Assembly: GCA_002380675.1 (NCBI GenBank)
Contig: DFWB01000220.1
Coordinates: forward strand, 1-7,977
Source: Akkermansiaceae bacterium UBA4145
Lineage (GTDB): Bacteria; Verrucomicrobiota; Verrucomicrobiia; Verrucomicrobiales; Akkermansiaceae
Direction of reading: 5' to 3'
DNA length: 7,977 nucleotides
Made by a program: the position numbers and the translations under genes. Shown one piece after another: positions 1 to 7,273 of the stretch (its first letter is position 1; every line of letters begins with the position of its first letter). The notes below the pieces were generated by a model that was given only the letters and a program-made list of their open reading frames with translations, searched no databases and had not been told where the DNA came from.

Positions 1-1145
1 AGGGCGCGATCCCGTCTGCCAAGGAAGTTATTCAGCCCTCACCTAAATCAGGCAAAGGCATCATCCCTGTTTCGCCGCAATCCCATCAAGGTCGATGGAC
101 GCTGGGTGCGGGGGTATCGTGGCGTAATACCGGAGAAATCGGTTTCCGCACAGGAATCAGCGGCTTTACCGTCCCCAGCCTTTTCCAGGCGAGCAGCAGT
201 CCCGTGCCTGGCATCGGGCCTGCGGAGGGACCCGCTGCGCGCATCTACGACAATGGCTTTGTCCGTCCCGACGCCCGGTCAACACGGACGACCGACTACG
301 GTTATAATGAGCTCGCACAAATTCAGGGCAACACCCTCTCTTTCACTGCATCGGGGGGAGAGCGCCAGGAGGTGAGCCAATCATCCACTGCTGCAGCAAC
401 AGGGTGGAATGAGGAGGCAGATCACGTATCGGCGCCCTATCTGAAATTACGCTACCAGAGCGATCTCGGAAACGGATGGAGTGCGGGACCATCCATAAAT
501 GTGTCCTTTGCCGAAATCAACGGCTCCCGCCGGGGCCTCAATACGATCTCTGCCCGTGAGCAGATGGACACCTTCGATATTACAGCTACGGATGTGTACG
601 ATATCAGTGGACTCGATCTTCCTCGGGAGGTCCCCTACACCGGAGCTCCGAACATCGTCGCCCCACTGGTCCCTAACCAACCGGTGGCCGGCAGTCGACT
701 CTTCACACCCACCCTGCGAACCTCAGACATTGCGCTGTGGAACGATACCATCGACGAATCACTCGATCTTGATACATGGAGTCTGGCGTTCGGCGCAGAG
801 GCCTCCTACCGGTTCGACAACCGATTTCATGCCTCATTGGGAGCTGGCATTGCGCTCAATGTTGCATCGTGGAAAGCAATGCGCAGCAATCAACTCCTCC
901 AGCAGATGAACAATGGTGCTCCTGTGGTTATCGACAGCTCTTCCGCTGACAATATCGGCAGTTCAATTCTCTGGGGCTTTTACCTCCAAGCCTCTGCCGG
1001 ATATCAGCTCAACGAAAGCTGGTCCCTTGAAGTCAACCTGCGTCACGACCACACGGAAGACCTGAACGGTAGTGTTGGAGGAAGCGTATTCGATGTGGAC
1101 CTCAGTGGATTCAGCGCGGGACTGGGCCTCGGATACAGCTTCTAG
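1..1145 (+). CDS. Outer-membrane beta-barrel protein, 3' part (5' end outside window)
   Basis: The frame is open from the left edge (first full codon at base 3) to a TAG stop at 1143-1145, so 380 residues are visible and the true start lies upstream. A GTG at 204 is in frame but is unlikely to be the start, because coherent protein sequence (GRWTLGAGVSWRNTGEIGF and onwards) continues before it. Alternating hydrophobic/polar stretches look like transmembrane beta-strands, for example APYLKLRYQSDL, WSAGPSINVSF, WSLAFGAEASYRF and GFYLQASAGYQL. The protein ends GLGLGYSF; a C-terminal aromatic residue after a beta-strand is the usual recognition signal for insertion by the BAM machinery. An acidic, proline-rich segment between strands (visible residues about 195-255) is probably a long extracellular loop. 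The substrate is unknown. I do not see a TonB-receptor plug or an OmpA-like peptidoglycan-binding domain. It faces the minus-strand operon convergently. The barrel assignment is fairly sure; the specific family is not identified. Confidence 0.8.
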   Translation, partial: GAIPSAKEVIQPSPKSGKGIIPVSPQSHQGRWTLGAGVSWRNTGEIGFRTGISGFTVPSLFQASSSPVPGIGPAEGPAARIYDNGFVRPDARSTRTTDYGYNELAQIQGNTLSFTASGGERQEVSQSSTAAATGWNEEADHVSAPYLKLRYQSDLGNGWSAGPSINVSFAEINGSRRGLNTISAREQMDTFDITATDVYDISGLDLPREVPYTGAPNIVAPLVPNQPVAGSRLFTPTLRTSDIALWNDTIDESLDLDTWSLAFGAEASYRFDNRFHASLGAGIALNVASWKAMRSNQLLQQMNNGAPVVIDSSSADNIGSSILWGFYLQASAGYQLNESWSLEVNLRHDHTEDLNGSVGGSVFDVDLSGFSAGLGLGYSF

Positions 1146-1248
1146 CAATTGGTTATACGGGCCGGAGCGGCTTTCCCACCTCTCAAATACTGCCGCCAGG
1201 GCCCCGGAACCACACAGGAGATTCAGACTCGCTCCATAAAGAACTTTG
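1146..1248. other. Convergent intergenic gap
   Basis: This 103-base spacer separates the stop of the barrel gene from the stop of the minus-strand DUF1501 gene. It contains one weak GC hairpin (1161-1171, listed separately) and no strong T-tailed terminator on either strand. Minus-strand reading frames crossing it are not convincing genes. Confidence 0.6.
1161..1174 (+). terminator. Weak candidate terminator for the barrel gene
   Basis: GCCG-GAG-CGGC forms a 4-bp stem with a 3-base loop, 15 bases after the barrel gene stop, followed by TTT and then CCC. Adjacent G-T wobbles could lengthen the stem slightly. The stem and T-tract are both short, so this is only a possible intrinsic terminator. 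On the minus strand the hairpin lacks a T-run, so it would not serve the DUF1501 operon. Confidence 0.25.
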
Positions 1249-2706
1249 TCACACCAGGTTCTTCCAGACGTGACCGTGGACGTCTGTGAGCCTGAGATCC
1301 CGTCCACTCCACCGGAAGGTCAGCTTCTCATGATCGATTCCCAGCTGGTGTAATACGGTCGCCCAAAGGTCGTAAACTGTCGAAATATCCTTTGCAGCCT
1401 TATAGCCAAACTCATCGGTCGCACCGTGCGCGGTTCCTCCCTTCATACCACCACCAGCCAACCAGACGCTGAATCCGAATGGGTCATGATCGCGCCCGCT
1501 CGACCCCTGTGAGAAGGGAGTGCGTCCAAACTCTCCGGTAAAGACTACCAACGTTTCCTCCAGCATCCCACGCTCACCAAGGTCTTTGAGGAGAGCCGCA
1601 ATTGGGCCATCGACTTGACCTGCCATCGCACCATGGCCACGCTTCAGGTCCCCATGCTGGTCCCACGGGTTTCCTCCGCCTCCCGCTCCAATTCCGTAGC
1701 TGGCACATGAAAGCTCCACAAAGCGCACGCCCCGCTCTACCAAGCGTCGGGCCATGAGACATTGCCGTGCATATTGAGCCTTGTTGGCGTCCTTGCTATC
1801 AATCCCATACATCTCACGAGTAGCCTCACTTTCCTTACTGATATCTGTTAATTCAGGAACCGCCTGCTGCATAAGGAAGGCCGTCTCCGCATTCCGGATT
1901 GATGAGATGACCGCATCCTTTGCCGCCGTCCGCTCCGAAAAGCGCCGATCCAGTGTTCCTATGAGGTCCAGCGCCCGGCGCTGCTCCGCTTTGAGCATGG
2001 CAGGATTGATGTTGGGAACTGCCTGCTTGTCCGTGATGTTGAAAATGGATCCCTGAGTGGTGGCAGGCAAAAAGGCATTACCAAAGATACTCACTCCACC
2101 ATGCGGAATAGAGGCCTTGTTAGAGCGCAGAACAACATACCCCGGCAGGTTTGGATTCTCTGTTCCGCATCCGTAAGTCACCCATGAACCGGCACTGGGA
2201 TAGCCCAGGAAGGGGAAGCCGGTATGCATGAAAAAATTTCCCTGAGAGTGCTCACTGAACTTGGCCGTCATCGAGCGCACAATAGCGAGGTCATCCGCAC
2301 GTTCCGCTATCTTGGGAAACATGTCCGTCATCTCCAACCCCGATTGCCCCCACTTTTTCGCCTCCCAGGGCGAAGCCATGATATTGCCGTTCGCATCAAA
2401 CTGAGTACGTTCGATAGTCATTGGCAGTGGCTTTCCATGCATCTCTTTGAGCTTCGGCTTCGGGTCAAACGAATCCACGTGGGAAAACCCACCAGACATG
2501 TAGCACAGGATAACCGACTTGGCCTTCTGCTGGTGGTGCAACTTAGGCACTGCGGCACCAATTGTAGCTGCGGATCCCTTGTTGAGGAGACTTGAGAGCG
2601 CGAGAGCGCTGACCCCACTTGAAGTCAGCTTGAGAAATTCTCGGCGGTCACCAGCCAGCATAGACCGGACCGGGTCATCAGGGTGAATGTTGGGCTCAGT
2701 AGACAT
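1249..2706 (-). CDS. DUF1501 family protein with Tat-type signal
   Basis: This 485-residue protein has the length and motifs of the DUF1501 family, which is placed in the alkaline phosphatase/sulfatase-like fold superfamily. Its reaction is not established. The N-terminus has DRREFLK at residues 20-26, followed by a weakly hydrophobic segment (VSALALSSLL). This resembles a twin-arginine signal, so the folded protein is probably exported. Family landmarks follow in order: GGFSHVDSFDPKP (72-84), the SEHSQGNFFMHTG region (151-163), RLVERGVRFVEL (321-332), WDQHGDL (348-354), GEFGRTP (391-397) and GRDHDPFGFSVWLAGGG (404-420). Near the end are YDLWATVLHQLGID and the RDLRLTDVHG element. The His and Asp residues in these motifs are candidate metal ligands by analogy with the fold. 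Its ATG (2704-2706) lies inside the end of the upstream cytochrome-like gene, with AAGGAA 7 bases upstream, so the two are co-transcribed and probably translationally coupled. No truncation or frameshift is visible. Confidence 0.93.
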   Translation of the reverse strand: MSTEPNIHPDDPVRSMLAGDRREFLKLTSSGVSALALSSLLNKGSAATIGAAVPKLHHQQKAKSVILCYMSGGFSHVDSFDPKPKLKEMHGKPLPMTIERTQFDANGNIMASPWEAKKWGQSGLEMTDMFPKIAERADDLAIVRSMTAKFSEHSQGNFFMHTGFPFLGYPSAGSWVTYGCGTENPNLPGYVVLRSNKASIPHGGVSIFGNAFLPATTQGSIFNITDKQAVPNINPAMLKAEQRRALDLIGTLDRRFSERTAAKDAVISSIRNAETAFLMQQAVPELTDISKESEATREMYGIDSKDANKAQYARQCLMARRLVERGVRFVELSCASYGIGAGGGGNPWDQHGDLKRGHGAMAGQVDGPIAALLKDLGERGMLEETLVVFTGEFGRTPFSQGSSGRDHDPFGFSVWLAGGGMKGGTAHGATDEFGYKAAKDISTVYDLWATVLHQLGIDHEKLTFRWSGRDLRLTDVHGHVWKNLV

Positions 2707-5700
2707 AAATCAGTTCCTTGGAATTGAGAATCGCGTGCGCAATCTTGAAATAAGGGTCTCCGCCCACATTGAGAGCCTCCCGGGTGCTTTCAATTTCTTG
2801 GTCAACCTCTGCGAGCTGCTGTTCAAGAAAGGCAATCTCTCCATCTAGACGCTCAACAGCCTTTTTCTGCTCAGGAGTCATGGCCTCTGCCAGCAAGCCG
2901 TCTGTTACCACCTCCAGCAGGGTTCCGGAAGAAGCTGCCGCTGCTTCCTGCGGCGTGAGTGCCCGGTCATAAAGCCTCGCCTCGAAGATGCGGCCCGTGA
3001 GGGACCTGCCACGCCCACCCGGGGAAAGACCGTGCCGGGAGCCGAAGACAACCTGCGCTTTGCCCTTCTGATACTCCACCCTGCCCTTGTTGATCGGTTT
3101 CCCATACGGTTTACCGTCACGGTAGGCGATAGTTGTGCCGTCTTCCTTGTAGACCATGATTATACGGACGGGCCGCTTGTCGGCTTCCATATCCTCGCTC
3201 CCCCCAAAGGGTGCCGTACGAGCATGTTTGTCGCTTCCAGTGAGCCAGGTCTTGGGAGACACCTCCGCATAGACGATGCCATCAAATACCTTGCCGTCGG
3301 ATCTCTGCAGACTCATCGCTCCCCCTCCGGCCTGGTTTCCATTGTCCAACTGTAGCTGAACTTCGAGGCTGAATTCTCGGAGATCCTTCGAGATCGGGCT
3401 CGTCCAGACACCTCCCCCTCTCAGGAACATGGATCCATCGATCACCTTGGCCGCTCCCTTGGATTCCCCGTGCATTCCTCCGCTCGAGTCCTTGGTGTCC
3501 CCTTCAAAGTCCCAGCGCGCGAACGGCTTGAGATCGATCTGGACTTCCCCCTGTTCCTTCTGGGCTGCATTCCTTGCATCAACCTCTGCTTGCAGCCGGG
3601 ACTGCACGGGAGCAATTTTCTGCTCCCGACCACGCCGCAGATCCACAAGCTTCTTCTTGAGATCTTCCTGCTCCTTGACGAGCTTCGGTAGTTTATCACT
3701 CACTTTCCCGGAGAGATAATCAAGACAGGCCGTGACCTCTTCTTCACTTGCCGGACGCGCGTAGGCCTGCATGAAAAATCTCTGTATTCTCTCCCGATCC
3801 GACTTCAGGGAAGGATCACCTTTCACCCGGTCACTCCATTGCTGGGCAGCTCTTTTGGTAGTCTCCCCATTCATCAGCATAAGAGCCTGCGCAGGAACAT
3901 TGGTTACATTGCGAACTCCCACTGTGCTCGTAGGAATCGGGTAGTTAAAGGCCGTGAGAAACCGGTTGAGCCCGTTACGTTTCTGGTTGGTGTAGACCGC
4001 ACGCTGACCAGCCTCGTTAGCGGCCACAAAACGGATAGTATCCAGCACCGCTTCCGCGTCGAGACGCCGCGGGGTGTAATAGGCCAATTGAAGATTAGCA
4101 TCATCCTTACCCCTGTTTGCAGCCGGCACCGTGCTGGCAGAGCGGAAAGCCCGACTCATGACCAGCTGACGGACCGTACGCTTCATCAACCATCCATTCT
4201 CACGAAAATCCACGGCAAGATAGTCAAGGAGTCCCGGATGAGATGGCTTGCTCCCCAACCGTCCAAAATTGTCTGCTGAGGCAACGAGGCCCCGCCCAAA
4301 GACATGGTGCCATAGCCGGTTCACTATGACCCGGGTCGTGAGAGTATTATCCTTCCCTACAATGTCCTCTGCCAACTCCCGGCGCCCGCTTCCGGTCTTG
4401 GTATAAGTTCGACCCCCGAACACTTCCAGAAAGCCTCGCTCTACCGCCTCTCCTTCTTTCTTATAATCACCCCGATCCAGCAGAGGCTGGTCCCAAGGCT
4501 CCCCATTCATGACCCCGGGCACCCGAGCTGGATTTCGAATCTCCGCTTCCAGACTGCGATATCTCTCCACGAGGGTTTTCAACTTTCCGGGAAGCCCGGC
4601 CACTTCACTTGGCAGAAAGCCCCTGCTCACCATCGAGTTCAGAAGAAGGGCCTGAGCATCGTTCATCTTCAGATTCCTCCAACCATTCAACCCATCCACC
4701 AGCGAACGACGGTAAAAACCTTCAAGCGACTTACGGTCCCTGATCGAGCTCAGGTCTCCGGGCAACGCCACCATTGGCGCACCAAGCTCCCGCATCGCCT
4801 CGTCTCCCGCATACACTTCGAAGACCCCGAACCACGAGCGTGCGTTTCCTCCATTCCTGAAAGTAGAATCCGAAGAGGTATTGATCTGGTAATAGCCCTT
4901 TTCCCCGTTCCAATACCTGTATTTGTTCAAGTTCACCCAACTCATCTGGGGCCTTAGTCCTGGAGTCGGGTGAAGTCCCCCATGGGAGAGAGGATAGCTT
5001 CGGAGGGTAAATCGCGCTATCGATCCGTCCCCCATTGCCCGGATAGAATTGCGACCTCCCTTGGCGAGATGAAAAACCGAACTCAGGGTAGCACTGTGCT
5101 TGTCTGACAGCATATGGGAATAGACCCCAGCGGGGTAGATTCCCTTCAAGGCACGTCCCCCTTCCGGAGCCACCACGAATGAACCTGCTGGGCTGACCGA
5201 ATCGCCAAGACCATTACCACTCTTGAACCACCGATCATAGCCAGCCTGCTCCCGGAGATCTGCGTAGAAAGTAGCATTACTCTTTACCTGTTCATTATGA
5301 GCCATTCCCTCTTCATGCCGCTTACTCATGCCTTCCAGCTCCCGGACCAGTTCCTCAGGCTTCCTGTCCCGTAACTTCGCCCACCCAGCAAGGGGATCGG
5401 TATCCGGAATCTTGTCCAGCTTGTCGCCCCACAGTTTTTCGAGGGCAGAATCCACCTGTTCCATCCAGTATGAAACAAGGGAAGAACGGATCTGCTCCTT
5501 GAGTTCGAGAAGCTCCTTCCGGTGCAGGTCCCTTAATTTTGGGGAATCTACGTTGACGATTGCTGGCCGGCTACTCACGACCATCCCATAGAACTTGTAG
5601 TAATCCTTCTGGCTGATCGGGTCGAACTTGTGGTTGTGGCAACGCGCACAAGATACGGTCAATCCCATGGTGGCCTTTGTCAGCACATCCACAGCGTTAT

Positions 5701-6718
5701 CCGTAAAAGTAATCTGCTCGTCGTAAGCATCAGTGACTCCAAATCCGTGCGGAACCATGCGGAAATGGGCAGGTCCAATCGCGCTCTCATTGAGCCCCTC
5801 CTTCTCGTTGACTCGGGGCTTCTCCATCAGGTCACCTGCAACCGCTTCGCGCAGCAGCTGATTATAGGGCACGTCCTCGTTAAGAGATCGGATCACATAA
5901 TCCCGGTAACGGCCTGCATAGGGCACATTCGGATCCCCCTCACTTCCGTATGACTCCGCATAACGGAACCAGTCAAGCCAGTAGCGCCCCCAGCGTTCTC
6001 CATAGGCCCCCGAGGACAACAGTCGGTCGACTAGTGCCTCGTAGGCCTCCTCAGTGGGATTCTTCACAAAGGCCTCCACCTCTTCTGGCTTAGGAGGAAG
6101 TCCTGTAAGGATCAGGTGAAGACGCCGCACCAGCGTACCCGGTTCAGCAACATCTTGTGGCTCAAGGCCGCTCTCCCGCAGGCCAGCGTGAATGAACCGG
6201 TCAATCTCCGTCTTATTCCACTCGGCGGCATCCGCCTGCGGAGGATCTTCCTTCACGATAGGCTGGAACGACCACCACTCAGACCTCTTGTCGCGGACTG
6301 CGTCCCAGTCCACCTGACTTGCCAACTCCTCCTTGGTAGGCTTTATCACCCGGGGGTCTGGAGCTCCCATCCGAACCCAGTCCTCAAAGTTCTTGATAAT
6401 CAGCTTGGCCAGCTTGGGCCCCTTCGACGGCATCGGATCATAATCGCCCTCATGCCTGATTGCCTTGATGAGGGCACTCTCCTCGGGGTTTCCCGGGACG
6501 ATCACTCCGGACTCAGTCAGAGGCTCCCTCCAGTCCAAGGCCAGGTCCCCCTTTTTCTTATCGATACTGTTGTGACACTCGTAGCAAGTCTCCGCCAGAA
6601 CGGGGCGAATTTTCTTCTCGAAAAATTCTGTCTGTTCAGACGTCAATTCTTCGGCCTGCACCAGCGAGAGAGCGGCGCCCTGGGTCAGGAGCACTAAGAC
6701 GGTAATGGGTAGCCTCAT
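2696..6718 (-). CDS. Planctomycete-type cytochrome PSCyt1-PSCyt2-PSD1 (DUF1549/DUF1553) protein with inserted LamG-like domain
   Basis: This is a 1340-residue exported protein. Residues 1-22 form a Sec-type signal peptide (MRLPITVLVLL..., likely cleaved after VQA). Residues about 30-123 match PSCyt1: haem c motif CYECH at 45-49, MPSKGPKL at 96-103 (M96 a possible axial ligand) and the WVRMGAPDPR end. Residues about 148-382 match PSCyt2/DUF1549, with RWGRYWLDWFRYAES (242-256) and a second CxxCH, CARCH at 357-361. A linker and helical region (390-490) leads into a beta-rich segment at about 495-640. Residues about 750-1003 match PSD1/DUF1553 (TRVIVNRLWHHVFGRGLV, DNFGRLGSKPSHPGLLD, RRLDAEAVLDTIR, NVPAQALMLMNG, YARPASEEE). 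A coiled coil (about 1003-1060), a LamG-like domain (about 1064-1258) and a second coiled coil (about 1280-1316) follow. The usual PSD1 ending (AHAILNSKELIYVY) is at 1327-1340. The protein is longer than many family members because of the middle beta-rich and LamG segments. The function is unknown: it may be an electron-transfer or substrate-binding surface protein. The start is supported by a GAGGAG ribosome binding site and the signal peptide. Confidence 0.93.
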   Translation of the reverse strand: MRLPITVLVLLTQGAALSLVQAEELTSEQTEFFEKKIRPVLAETCYECHNSIDKKKGDLALDWREPLTESGVIVPGNPEESALIKAIRHEGDYDPMPSKGPKLAKLIIKNFEDWVRMGAPDPRVIKPTKEELASQVDWDAVRDKRSEWWSFQPIVKEDPPQADAAEWNKTEIDRFIHAGLRESGLEPQDVAEPGTLVRRLHLILTGLPPKPEEVEAFVKNPTEEAYEALVDRLLSSGAYGERWGRYWLDWFRYAESYGSEGDPNVPYAGRYRDYVIRSLNEDVPYNQLLREAVAGDLMEKPRVNEKEGLNESAIGPAHFRMVPHGFGVTDAYDEQITFTDNAVDVLTKATMGLTVSCARCHNHKFDPISQKDYYKFYGMVVSSRPAIVNVDSPKLRDLHRKELLELKEQIRSSLVSYWMEQVDSALEKLWGDKLDKIPDTDPLAGWAKLRDRKPEELVRELEGMSKRHEEGMAHNEQVKSNATFYADLREQAGYDRWFKSGNGLGDSVSPAGSFVVAPEGGRALKGIYPAGVYSHMLSDKHSATLSSVFHLAKGGRNSIRAMGDGSIARFTLRSYPLSHGGLHPTPGLRPQMSWVNLNKYRYWNGEKGYYQINTSSDSTFRNGGNARSWFGVFEVYAGDEAMRELGAPMVALPGDLSSIRDRKSLEGFYRRSLVDGLNGWRNLKMNDAQALLLNSMVSRGFLPSEVAGLPGKLKTLVERYRSLEAEIRNPARVPGVMNGEPWDQPLLDRGDYKKEGEAVERGFLEVFGGRTYTKTGSGRRELAEDIVGKDNTLTTRVIVNRLWHHVFGRGLVASADNFGRLGSKPSHPGLLDYLAVDFRENGWLMKRTVRQLVMSRAFRSASTVPAANRGKDDANLQLAYYTPRRLDAEAVLDTIRFVAANEAGQRAVYTNQKRNGLNRFLTAFNYPIPTSTVGVRNVTNVPAQALMLMNGETTKRAAQQWSDRVKGDPSLKSDRERIQRFFMQAYARPASEEEVTACLDYLSGKVSDKLPKLVKEQEDLKKKLVDLRRGREQKIAPVQSRLQAEVDARNAAQKEQGEVQIDLKPFARWDFEGDTKDSSGGMHGESKGAAKVIDGSMFLRGGGVWTSPISKDLREFSLEVQLQLDNGNQAGGGAMSLQRSDGKVFDGIVYAEVSPKTWLTGSDKHARTAPFGGSEDMEADKRPVRIIMVYKEDGTTIAYRDGKPYGKPINKGRVEYQKGKAQVVFGSRHGLSPGGRGRSLTGRIFEARLYDRALTPQEAAAASSGTLLEVVTDGLLAEAMTPEQKKAVERLDGEIAFLEQQLAEVDQEIESTREALNVGGDPYFKIAHAILNSKELIYVY
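2714..2719 (-). promoter_or_regulatory. Ribosome binding site of the DUF1501 gene
   Basis: On the minus strand AAGGAA stands 7 bases before the ATG at 2706. It lies within the last codons of the upstream gene and fixes the DUF1501 start inside the 11-base overlap. Confidence 0.65.
5636..5650 (-). other. Second haem c attachment motif (CARCH)
   Basis: These bases encode CARCH (residues 357-361 of the cytochrome-like protein), in the conserved context followed by NHKFDPISQKDYY. It marks the end of the PSCyt2/DUF1549 domain. A CxxCH motif predicts covalent haem c, but haem loading has not been shown from sequence alone. Confidence 0.75.
6572..6586 (-). other. First haem c attachment motif (CYECH)
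   Basis: These bases encode CYECH (residues 45-49), about 23 residues after the predicted signal peptide cleavage site, in the PSCyt1 domain. A methionine in MPSKG about 47 residues later is the likely distal ligand by analogy with small c-type cytochromes. Confidence 0.8.
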
Positions 6719-6724
6719 AGTGGA

Positions 6725-6730
6725 CTCCTC
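6725..6730 (-). promoter_or_regulatory. Ribosome binding site of the cytochrome-like gene
   Basis: GAGGAG on the minus strand lies 6 bases before the ATG at 6718. The close match to the anti-Shine-Dalgarno core supports this start, which also gives a clean signal peptide. Confidence 0.75.
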
Positions 6731-6789
6731 ATTGGAGACTCCGAAAGATCATTTTTCAAGTGCCAAGCTTAGGGGAATACTCACACGAT

Positions 6790-6802
6790 CCTCTGACAGA
6801 GG
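6790..6802. repeat. Short inverted repeat upstream of the cytochrome-like gene
   Basis: CCTCTG-A-CAGAGG is a perfect dyad with 6-base arms and a single central base, 72 bases upstream of the ATG at 6718. It is immediately followed by a second small dyad, CTGACTCAG (6806-6814). The position suits either an operator or a hairpin in the operon's 5' leader. Confidence 0.45.
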
Positions 6803-6877
6803 CTCCTGACTCAGCATCCTTGCCGTATCGCTTTCCTACCCGGCGGGCAGATACCGTTCCGGCTTCGTTCACCTGCC

Positions 6878-6931
6878 TGAGAATTGCCCCTGTAGCCAGC
6901 CCCTGCACCAAACGGGCATCCGCAATTCTCA
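6878..6931. repeat. 10-bp inverted repeat with 34-base loop
   Basis: TGAGAATTGC at 6878-6887 is perfectly complementary to GCAATTCTCA at 6922-6931. The intervening 34 bases contain a smaller potential stem (TGTAG at 6891-6895 with CTGCA at 6903-6907, pairing with one G-U in plus-strand RNA). It could be a structured leader RNA or a DNA-binding dyad. It is not a terminator, because no T-run follows on either strand. Confidence 0.45.
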
Positions 6932-6992
6932 TCAAAAGACCGTAAAGCTCGAGCTCTCTCACCCGGATCTATCGAACAACTGCGTGAGCACC

Positions 6993-7021
6993 ACCTACAG
7001 AAATACTCCAACCCGGTAGGT
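6993..7021. repeat. 6-bp inverted repeat (ACCTAC / GTAGGT)
   Basis: ACCTAC at 6993-6998 pairs with GTAGGT at 7016-7021 across a 17-base loop. On the minus strand an alternative short stem (AACC with GGTT) competes for part of the same bases. The arms are short, so this may be chance. Confidence 0.25.
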
Positions 7022-7103
7022 TTCCTTTTTACGAGATCCAAGGTCTTTTGCCGCCCACCTCCCTCCCGATACCAAGCCTACCTCTAAAATCGCCCGGAAA
7101 GAC

Positions 7104-7141
7104 GGTAATTTTACCTATTCGGCTTGCCGATGGATCGATCC
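7104..7141. promoter_or_regulatory. Cluster of three adjacent palindromes, candidate operator region
   Basis: Three dyads lie end to end within 38 bases: GGTAA-TT-TTACC (7104-7115), TCGGC-TT-GCCGA (7119-7130) and the perfect palindrome GGATCGATCC (7132-7141). They sit 133-170 bases upstream of the FAS1 start, between the divergent genes. Their sequences differ, so they are not copies of a single site. The dense dyads suggest protein binding sites or a compact folded RNA; no specific regulator is recognised. Confidence 0.35.
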
Positions 7142-7273
7142 TCCCAGGCATCTCGATATTTCCCCTTCACCAAATTTGATTTCCAGAAAGCGACTCGTAG
7201 CTTCCTAAGATCCGGGCTTGGACACTTTCACAGATTCTCTTGATTCTCCGCGGCCTGAAACTTCTACAACACA

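Larger units (their letters stand above)
6719..7273. other. Divergent intergenic region (555 bases), no convincing gene
   Basis: This stretch separates the minus-strand operon from the plus-strand FAS1 gene, so it should hold promoters for both directions. Short reading frames exist on both strands (for example 6756-6962 minus and 6760-6945 plus). They lack good ribosome binding sites and recognisable protein sequence, and they overlap each other, so I treat them as noise. I see no well-matched -35/-10 pair for either gene. The region does contain several inverted repeats: 6790-6802, 6878-6931, 6993-7021 and a cluster at 7104-7141. These may be operators or folded leader RNA. Confidence 0.6.

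Noticed and set aside
106..375. Plus-strand 89-residue reading frame
   Set aside because: It overlaps the barrel gene in another frame, with low-complexity Ser/Arg/Pro-rich translation typical of a shadow frame.
204..1145. A complete 313-residue gene starting at GTG 204
   Set aside because: The same frame is open to the window edge and the upstream residues read as continuous barrel sequence, so this is an internal codon of a longer gene.
963..1307. Minus-strand 114-residue frame spanning the convergent gap
   Set aside because: It overlaps both flanking genes antisense or out of frame and shows no recognisable domain.
6752..6775. Sigma-54 or sigma-70 promoter at TTGGCACTTGAAAAA on the minus strand
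   Set aside because: No -12 GC element fits sigma-54 spacing. The best sigma-70 reading (TTGAAA with TCCAAT) would start the transcript inside the ribosome binding site.
6749..6817. Possible 22-residue leader peptide (MLSQEPLSEDRVSIPLSLALEK, split here as MLSQEPLSED and RVSIPLSLALEK)
   Set aside because: It ends 30 bases before the operon start, which is suggestive, but the ribosome binding site is poorly placed and there is no regulatory codon run, so it cannot be supported.
6946..6955. Palindrome AGCTCGAGCT
   Set aside because: A perfect 10-base palindrome, but isolated and without a partner site or matching context; it may be chance.
6756..6962. Minus-strand 68-residue frame upstream of the cytochrome-like gene
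   Set aside because: It has a GTG start without a ribosome binding site, no recognisable family and no sign of selection visible by eye. The inverted repeats crossing it suggest non-coding sequence.
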